From Saprospiraceae bacterium (GTDB taxonomy: Bacteria > Bacteroidota > Bacteroidia > Chitinophagales > Saprospiraceae), in NCBI GenBank assembly GCA_007134625.1, contig SLKL01000104.1:1-6847 (forward strand): a DNA stretch of 6,847 nt, in the 5' to 3' direction. Shown here one piece after another: positions 6,576-6,847 of the stretch (position 1 is the stretch's first letter; each line of letters opens with the position of its first letter). A model generated the notes under the pieces. That model worked only from the letters and a program-made list of their open reading frames with translations, did no database searches and was not told the DNA's origin. Position numbers and translations under genes: made by a program.

Positions 6576-6626
6576 AAACTAAAAACTAGCTGGGCTGAGC
6601 GTCAGTCGAAGCCAAAACTAAAAACT
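6576..6626. repeat. 12-bp direct repeat flanking a REP-like core
   Basis: AAACTAAAAACT occurs perfectly at 6576-6587 and 6615-6626. Between them is a G+C-rich 27-nt segment centred on CTGAGCGTCAGTCGAAG, whose ends GGCT and AGCC are complementary. The core resembles the CTGAGCGnAGTCGAAG-type motif that I recall as widely dispersed in Bacteroidota genomes. The arrangement looks like a small insertion with a target duplication, though the flanks are low-complexity. On the minus strand it lies just after the dehydrogenase stop and is followed by a short T-run (GTTTTTAG), so it may also serve as a weak terminator. Confidence 0.6.
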
Positions 6627-6638
6627 CCTATAAAAATC

Positions 6639-6847
6639 CTACAAACTTCTAGTTCTGCCACCATCAACGGGGACATTAATTCCCGATACATAGGATGCTG
6701 CAGGTGATGCTAAAAAAGCAATGACGGCACCTGTTTCTTTGGGGTCTGCAAATCTGCCTAATGGCACATTCGATTTCATGCCTTTTGCTATTTCATCCTC
6801 AGTTTTTCCAGCATTTTTTGCTTTACTGCTTATCAGAGAAGACAAGC
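6639..6847 (-). CDS. Short-chain dehydrogenase/reductase, C-terminal part (5' end outside window)
   Basis: About 68 C-terminal residues of a minus-strand gene are visible, ending at TAG (6641-6639). The frame stays open to the window edge; the TTG at 6845-6843 is an internal leucine, not a start. The pattern is that of classical SDR (FabG-like) enzymes. A mobile lid segment, AKGMKSNVPLGRFADPKETG, precedes AVIAFLASPAASYVSGINVPVDGG, the standard C-terminal signature. The final GGRTRSL is a slightly extended tail. SDRs use NAD(P)H to reduce or oxidise hydroxyl/keto groups in the cytoplasm. The Rossmann fold and the catalytic Ser-Tyr-Lys lie outside the window, so the substrate cannot be judged. 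A gap of 495 nt separates it from the next minus-strand gene, so co-transcription is unlikely. Confidence 0.92.
   Translation of the reverse strand, partial: LSSLISSKAKNAGKTEDEIAKGMKSNVPLGRFADPKETGAVIAFLASPAASYVSGINVPVDGGRTRSL

Larger units (their letters stand above)
6144..6638. other. Intergenic region of 495 nt with several repeats
   Basis: No open frame of credible length or family resemblance lies here on either strand. The stretch separates two minus-strand genes, so it must hold the end of the dehydrogenase transcript and the promoter of the large fusion gene. I found no clear TAnnTTTG box ahead of 6143. Recognisable content is an AACT-type repeat (6206-6240, minus sense), an inverted repeat with two alternative pairings (6282-6314), ATTAAG repeats leading into a nested inverted repeat (6464-6539), and a direct repeat around a REP-like core (6576-6626). 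The part between 6315 and 6460 shows nothing beyond AT-rich sequence. Confidence 0.65.

Noticed and set aside
6845..6847. TTG near the right edge as the start of the dehydrogenase
   Set aside because: The remaining 68 residues are only the C-terminal portion of an SDR and the frame stays open to the edge, so this is an internal leucine codon.

Overview
The window looks like ordinary chromosomal DNA of a member of the Bacteroidota. The evidence is AT-rich genes without Shine-Dalgarno leaders, a TAnnTTTG promoter element, a yicC-gmk gene pair, a very large outer-membrane protein with a Bacteroidota-style signal peptide, and intergenic low-complexity repeats (AACTTT, ATTAAG, AAACTAAAAACT, CTGGCnn) of a kind I associate with that phylum. 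I cannot name a genus.

Layout, left to right. The plus strand opens with the 3' end of a YicC-family endoribonuclease gene (1-315), followed after 11 nt by guanylate kinase gmk (327-908). After 64 nt comes a membrane-anchored MtfA/M90-type peptidase homologue (973-1815) whose HExxH zinc site has decayed to YEAAN, so it is probably a pseudoenzyme. A 321-nt repeat-filled gap (1816-2136) carries a good TAnnTTTG promoter element just before a ROK-family sugar kinase, probably glucokinase (2137-3072). Its stop codon lies 2 nt from the stop codon of a convergent 1022-codon minus-strand gene (3075-6143). That gene encodes a secreted fusion of a gluzincin metallopeptidase, a six-bladed TolB/PD40-like propeller and an Omp85-type outer-membrane barrel. 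A 495-nt non-coding stretch (6144-6638) holds several inverted and direct repeats. The window ends in the 3' part of a minus-strand short-chain dehydrogenase gene (6639-6847).

Functionally, yicC and gmk are RNA-turnover and nucleotide housekeeping genes. The kinase starts glycolysis by phosphorylating incoming glucose. The MtfA-like gene beside a ROK protein recalls the enterobacterial MtfA-Mlc pair, where Mlc is itself a ROK-family protein, but a link here is only a hypothesis. The large minus-strand gene appears to be its own transcription unit.

I see no mobile element, CRISPR array, toxin-antitoxin pair or defence island, and no complete new system. The two items most worth a second look are the peptidase-propeller-Omp85 fusion with no POTRA domains, and the MtfA homologue that has lost its zinc site. 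The structured repeats on either side of the large gene are of lesser interest.
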